A stretch of 64,000 nucleotides of DNA, taken from Larimichthys crocea. Its lineage: Eukaryota > Chordata > Actinopteri > Sciaenidae. Made by a program: the position numbers and the translations under genes. Under the pieces are notes generated by a model. It had not been told where the DNA came from and made no database searches. It saw only the letters and a list, made by a program, of their open reading frames with translations. This document shows positions 58,101 to 64,000 of this stretch, piece by piece. Location of the stretch: NCBI RefSeq assembly GCF_000972845.2, contig NC_040013.1:9698061-9762060 (forward strand), written 5' to 3'. Positions within the stretch are counted from its first letter, which is position 1. Every line of letters starts with the position of its first letter.

Positions 58101-60780
58101 GCCTTTATTTCACATGGAGGACAGGACAGGATAAACCAGAGAACATGGTGGTCTGTGTTTCCTTTTCCTGCCTTCTATTAGCTACTTTCTCTGCGACAGT
58201 GATTAATGAACACTGTTGTACCATGTCTCATTCCACGTCCACACACCCCCCACCCCCTGCATCCCCCAACCAATAGACAAAGTGCCACGAGCTACTTGGT
58301 CAGCAGAATCTATCTTCTGTGTGACCTGAAGGAGGCTGTTTTCTGTCCTTTCCTTTGTGGCAGTGTGTACAAGGGAGGCAGCAGATGGAGGGTGGGCGGT
58401 CTGCTTTGCTAACAGCCCTTTATTACTGGAGTAATGCATCGCCATTATGGGTGTTTAAGACACAAGGCCTGGTGAACAGGGGGAAGAGGTGGAGGGGGAG
58501 AGATTGGAGAGAAAGACAGGCCTAATTACAGTAATGAACTCATTTTCTGTCTCTGATGTTGGATACTCTGTCTTTCATCTCGGTTCATCTAGAGAGGAGT
58601 GGCCCAGCAGTTCTCCCAGGTCTTAAAATAATCCTGACATTGTGGCCTGATTAAAGCCTCGGGAGATATTAATACTCTGTCAGAAAAGTGAACACGTTCT
58701 GTCCACCACCCTGAGATTAATAGTCTGTTATCACTGAGAGGCCATTTCACCAGACACAAAGGCATGATGTCAGCCAACTCTGACAGACTCTCTAGACTGA
58801 CTTCTCATTAGTCACTTCTTCAACTCCTACACAACTGTCAGCGCGATCATGGAGAGGAAGTCCCCTCAAACAAAGCTGTGGACAGTCTTTTTGTTGGTTT
58901 GTGGTTGCAGTTCTCCAAATTATCCCAATGTTTACAGTAAAAGACTGATCAAACTGGGTATCATGGCACATTGATAAATATTTTGCTCCTCAGCTACATG
59001 AGTTAAAAGCAAAAAAAAAACATTTCAATCTATCAGAGATTTCTGGAAATTAAGTTATGCAAGGATGTTCCACTAAACACTGCATATATTATGTTCGATG
59101 CCAGTTGCAAACACATTTTGCGCATGGCATTATAAAGATTACTCCACTTAGAGCTGACAGCACTTCAGGAAATTAGGCACATAGTGTATGCTCAAAAAGC
59201 AGGTCCATGTCTCAAATATTCTTGAGGAATGCCAGATAATATGCATGTTTGATTTTTGATGCCAACAAGGCCCATTTCAGGTAGCAGTAATTGTCTAAAA
59301 AGCCAAACTTGTCACGTCCCAAACATAAGGTTACAAAGGTTTAGTACACTGTGTGGAGAAATTGCAAAACAGTCACCTAAAAGTCACAATTATGGGAACA
59401 AAATATCAAGATTTGCATATGTTTGGCAATCACAGGCACACTTTAGCTGTATGTTTCTGCCAGTGCACCCGTTCTGCATGATTACAGAATATCATAATAA
59501 CAGGTAGGTGTGTTATTATATTATTCAGTACACTTGAAAAGCTGAAGTAAAAACATCTTGTAGATAAAAGAAGGCACATTTTCACATTCCTCTAAAATCT
59601 GCCACCCTCCACATTGTCCAGCCTATAGCACCTCAGGTCAAAGTCAAACATGTTTATTTAGCCCCTACCAAGCTGCAAGGCCACTACGAGCCCCGGGGTG
59701 AACGCAGACCTGTGATTATGGGCAATTATCTTTAATAAACCCTGGCGTAATTGAGCCATATTAATGCTCCTCTGTTCTCAGCAAGCAGGAAGTAGTAGCT
59801 GGCCTCGTCCCCAAGACGCCTCGACCTCCTGAGCTGAGGCCAAGCCATGATGCAGTCATCCTCTCCTTCTGCAGCCAAATTAGGGTGCAATGCGGGTTAG
59901 AGGCCAAGATGATTACACCAATTTTCCAGCTCATGGACTTCATCATATAGCGAGGCAGGCAGCGTTACTGTGTGAAGCCAATTTACAAGTCCTTCTCCAC
60001 GCATTCGCAAACCACATTGTTTTTAGATCCTTGTTACCTGCGTTCAACTGTTTTACAGGCCGCAGCCAGTCAGACATTTTAATGTGTCACGCTGTGTTCA
60101 TCATTAACACAGAAGAAGGAAAAAAAAAACAAGTGGAAAGCAAACAAACCCGAAGGCACGTTGCTTATGCTTCACTGCCCGTCATTTGATTCCTCAATAA
60201 ACAATGAATCACATTCCACGTCACATCACACTCAAATACGATCAAATCTGCACTGCACACTATGTTAGCGTTTCACCCTCCGAGGAGTTGATTTAAAACA
60301 ACGTGGGAGCTCTGTTTTCAATCCTCTATTGTGAGCAGCTGTTCCAACCTTGCGGTTGGAATGGGAGGGGTGTACGAGATGCTTTTGGGCAGGGCAGATA
60401 TGAAATTCATCACACTTGCAGTTAGAGAAGGAGGGGTATGGAGGGGGCGGGGGGTGTATGTATGACTGCAACCAGACACAGGCATCTCCAATCTGATGAA
60501 AACATTTCTCTTTCTGCTTCACTGGAGCGATTCTTTACCTTAACTGGGTTAAAGCAAAGAAGAATGCAAGGGTTGAGATGAGAAGTCAAAGTGGTGGAGC
60601 GGGAAGAAAATAAAAGGGAGTTTTGCCAAACCTTCCTGAAAGAGATTCATGCAATTAAACCACAGAACCAATTAATTGGGCGATGTTATCCTTGAGAGTT
60701 CATTACTAGGGGCCTGGGAAAACAGGCATACCATCTTCCCCAAGTGCCTCCAAAACCAAAAAGGATACTGCGTGAGAGAC

Positions 60781-60782
<2 letters not shown>

Positions 60783-60812
<30 letters not shown>
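60783..60812. repeat. (GT)15 microsatellite
   Basis: A pure GT repeat upstream of the coding gene. Confidence 0.96.
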
Positions 60813-60814
<2 letters not shown>

Positions 60815-62313
60815 CACTCCAACTGTGGCTATGAAAGTATGGACCAAAAGAAACCAAATGAGCCATTCAACTTTTTCCTCTTTCATCTGCAGCTCCCACA
60901 ATTCAACCTCACAACAGGGAGGAATCTCCCACCAACTGACACTCAAATTAGCACTGATGCTAAAGCCCTACCATTAATGGCCTATCCCTCCCCTTCCTGT
61001 ACTCGGCGATAACTCACTAACTCTGAGCCGGTAAGAACCCAATCGTCTAACTCCACCCTCTCTTATTGTGGTCAGACCACCAACCGAACACCCCAATGTG
61101 CCAATATTGCCTGCAGGGAGTAATGCTGAGATTTTAATGGCCAGTGTGAATAGAGGGTCACACCCTCAGTGGGAGGTAAGGAAACCAATGAAATGAGTTC
61201 CAGCCGCCTTATCGAGCCTGATATGTAGAAACTATCACCAAACCACATCCAGCCTAGTTATACTTTAAGAATATTCACATAGATGAGAGTTTAACAATCA
61301 CAGATGCTATGATTTATTTGGGTTAAGTGAGGTTGTGTAAGTAATAAGCTACAGAATTTAAAAAAAAATAATGCTTCACCAGTGATGGGTGCCAATTTGA
61401 CAGCATCATCCATTAGAGAGGATATAGGGGCTGTCAGTAACCAAATTGGCAGTCAAATCCATCCAACATTTACCCACTACTCCCTCTGGATCTCACCCTC
61501 TGCTTCATGTCACTCTATTTCTATCATCATAAGCTTGAGTATGCTCAATCTGAAATCAAATTTGGCATGTCCTCAAAGGCTGAATACAGCTCTGGGTGTG
61601 ACTAGAGGTCTGTCGTTCCACGCAAAAAGGGTGGAATTTGCAGAGAAGTCAAAGAGCCAGAAACCCTGATGGTGAAAGTTGAAATGAATAGCTGCACAAG
61701 CTCCAGCTGCAGCTTATGTTACAAGAGGGACTAGATGATTTAGAATCGGTCCTGGTACTGCTTTGCAACAACAAAAAGCAGACCGCATGTTTGTTCCCAA
61801 AACCAAAGAAGGAGATAGAATGGAGAGCTTACCCTTCTCTGACAACAGAGGAGGGGTATGTGTGCCAGGCACTTTTATGATGCGGCCAGAATGAGTTTAA
61901 AGAAAAGAAGTAAAAACTCCAAGTGGATAAACTAAGCGATTTATTTCCTAATTGCTTTAGAAGTGTGAATTTTCTCAAAAGCTCAAATTACTAATACTCA
62001 AATGTATGCAACACAAAGGCAGAGCTCAACACTATGCTCAAAATGGTTGCAAGGCTGGCATCAGCTTTTGATTGCCAAAACTGAAAATATGGTTATTTTT
62101 AGTCCCTTTACTTGAGGTAATTAAGATACCATGCAGCATCAGATTAATAATATGATAATAAAAACATGAAACATGAATACATGTAAGAGCTTTATTACAG
62201 TGACCAAACTAATTTATTTTTCAGTTTGTGTTTTTGGGTTTGTCATCCCCAAAGTTAAACAACTTCATGTGCTTCGCCATCATCTCTAAAACAGATGCCT
62301 GTGTGCACGTGAG

Positions 62314-62316
<3 letters not shown>

Positions 62317-62357
<41 letters not shown>
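62317..62357. repeat. (AC)20 microsatellite
   Basis: A pure AC repeat of about 41 bp upstream of the coding gene. Confidence 0.96.
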
Positions 62358-62359
<2 letters not shown>

Positions 62360-64000
62360 CTGGTTCCAATTGCAACAGCAATATCTAAAAATAGCCACTG
62401 CAACAAATACTTAAAATGTATTTATTTTGGGCTACACATTTTGCTGTCCCATTTTTTGATATTAAAAAGGGCCAAAAAATTGGTTCTCAAAATGGTTGAC
62501 AATGGCAACCTGGTAAGCATTACTGTCAAGCCCTGAAAGATAATAAGCACGGCCAGGACCAGCTGCTTTCAGTGTAAAAAAAACAAACAAGAAAAACAAC
62601 AGCCTTAGTAGACCTTCGTGTGTCCACGAACATATTCACAAGATTTCTCTAAAAGTTGCCTTTAAATCATTCTGTGTGTCAAATTCTGTCCAATTATCTT
62701 ATTTGGAAATAATACTAAACACCAGAAAAACATTAACATTCGCCCCAAAGCTGACAACTAAAATGTGGAAATGATCACGTGACATTATTAACCACCGGGA
62801 GGTGCTTTGAAGGTGAAAGTTATAACTGTGCAGGGCTTTTTATTTGTTGCAGGCCTGCCATACTGCCCAAGAGAACATGACATTTCTGTTTTTCAATGTC
62901 CAATCAGCCTAAGTCCCTCCATGTTTACTCATCTGCAATCTCATCTCTCTTTGGCAGCCCGTGTGTGTGCACTCTGTCCCTTCAAGCTAAAATCTTCCAG
63001 TGTCATGTCATCACCACTGACTATTCTGACATGATCCAATTTACCTGGCAATGCCCACGATGACACAAGCACACAAACACACACAGTCAGCTCATACCAA
63101 CACTTCGATGGGCATGACAGCAGCAGAGGAGGACAGGAGGATAAAGAAAGTACTTGCGTAGAGAGAGACTGGCCGAATGGAGGCCGTTTCTGCAGGAGCA
63201 AGAGGCGATTAGAGGCTTTTTGTTTACATCTCAAAGCACACAGACCCAAGTTGACCCAACAGCAGAAGAACAATCAGTAGAAGAGATAAAAAACAAGGTC
63301 AGACAGCACAGAGTAAACATATACCTTCAGCGTCTCATCAATTCCCCGGCACTGCGCCTCACAATGCACTGTGGGAAATGCCCACATTCACTAATGCCCA
63401 GTCAGTGCCCCCAGGTGCACAGACTTATGAAGAACAGAGCCTCTATCAAACAAGCGCTGCAGTGTTTCCAGGAGTCTAACCTCTGGCATGGGCGCCACTT
63501 CAAAAGACAGCCTTTATACTCGGTCTGCATTTTGATCTATATAAAACTCGAGTAAAAATCCTTTCAGCTGTTTCACTTCTTGATTGAGAAGACTAGACGG
63601 GGTATCTCAGCAAAAAGGAAGTCGCTTCATACCAGAATAAGACTTCAATACTCCCATAACAAGCCTGAAAATGGAGCAGCTTTCCACAGATATAAGACAG
63701 AGAACAGCTGGAATAAAAGAGGCCACAGAGATATAGCTATGTGCTGAGCTGCACTGTCTGATATCTACTCCTGTGGTTACAGAGCTTGCCCGAGGTCACT
63801 GCCCTCCAACAGTCATCTCGCCACACCTCATCTGTCAACAGTTGTGCTCTTGCGTGTAAAATTAAACAAAAGATAGCTGTTTGCTTTGCTGTGGACTTTG
63901 GGGTTTGGACTGGTAGTTATTTCTAGCCGTTGTCTTATCATGGAGGCAGCTTAACATGGACATGTTTTCCCTCACCAGTTCACCCCTGAGTGTGCTCTGC

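Larger units (their letters stand above)
55134..64000 (-). other. upstream non-coding sequence (5' intron or flank)
   Basis: 8.9 kb upstream of the first coding exon. No coding exon, CpG-rich promoter or RNA gene can be recognised, and the 133-codon plus-strand frame at 63154-63555 has no recognisable content. Repeats: an AAAAT pentamer array (57884-57903), a GT microsatellite (60783-60812) and an AC microsatellite (62317-62357). Any non-coding first exon and the promoter may be here or beyond the window. Confidence 0.5.

Noticed and set aside
63154..63555. 133-codon plus-strand open frame
   Set aside because: No recognisable domain and no splice or promoter context; length is within chance expectation for 64 kb.

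Overview
The window is vertebrate genomic DNA, most likely from a ray-finned (probably spiny-rayed) fish. One intron-rich gene on the minus strand takes up almost the whole 64 kb. The fish assignment rests on relatively short introns, dense AC/GT microsatellites, a Tc1-type transposon remnant with long inverted repeats, a fish-type hAT-like MITE, a tRNA-derived SINE head and a 5'-truncated L1-like LINE. The species cannot be named from what is visible.

The gene is sipa1l2 (signal-induced proliferation-associated 1-like 2, also SPAR2), a GTPase-activating protein for Rap. I assembled 21 coding exons from the ATG at 54863 down to the TGA at 3306. All introns are GT-AG, every junction keeps phase, and the exons sum to 5253 nt, or 1750 residues plus stop. 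From N to C terminus the protein has a long serine-rich region with conserved blocks, the RapGAP catalytic domain (exons 3-7, with the Asn thumb in exon 6), a class I-type PDZ domain (exon 8), a low-complexity serine-rich region (exons 9-16), the SPAR C-terminal region (exons 17-19) and a terminal coiled coil (exons 20-21).

Layout by position: 1-1600 is probable downstream flank. About 1610-3305 is probable 3' UTR. 3306-54863 holds coding exons and introns. 54864-55133 is the inferred 5' UTR part of the first coding exon, with a short uORF whose stop overlaps the start codon. 55134-64000 is non-coding, either intron or 5' flank. Mobile elements lie only in introns: a Tc1-like remnant at about 19.1-20.35 kb, a hAT-like MITE at about 35.3-35.8 kb, a SINE head at about 49.2-49.3 kb, and an L1-like LINE at 51.2-52.0 kb bounded by a 14-bp target-site duplication.

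I found no second gene, tRNA, rRNA or CRISPR, and no sign of a novel multi-gene system. The points most worth checking are splice and repeat features of sipa1l2: an in-frame 54-nt cassette exon, an in-frame alternative acceptor in exon 10, a coding trinucleotide microsatellite giving an Asp tract, a GT-repeat acceptor tract before the last exon, and the uORF. Comparisons with mammalian SIPA1L2 and SIPA1L1 are from memory, not from an alignment run here.
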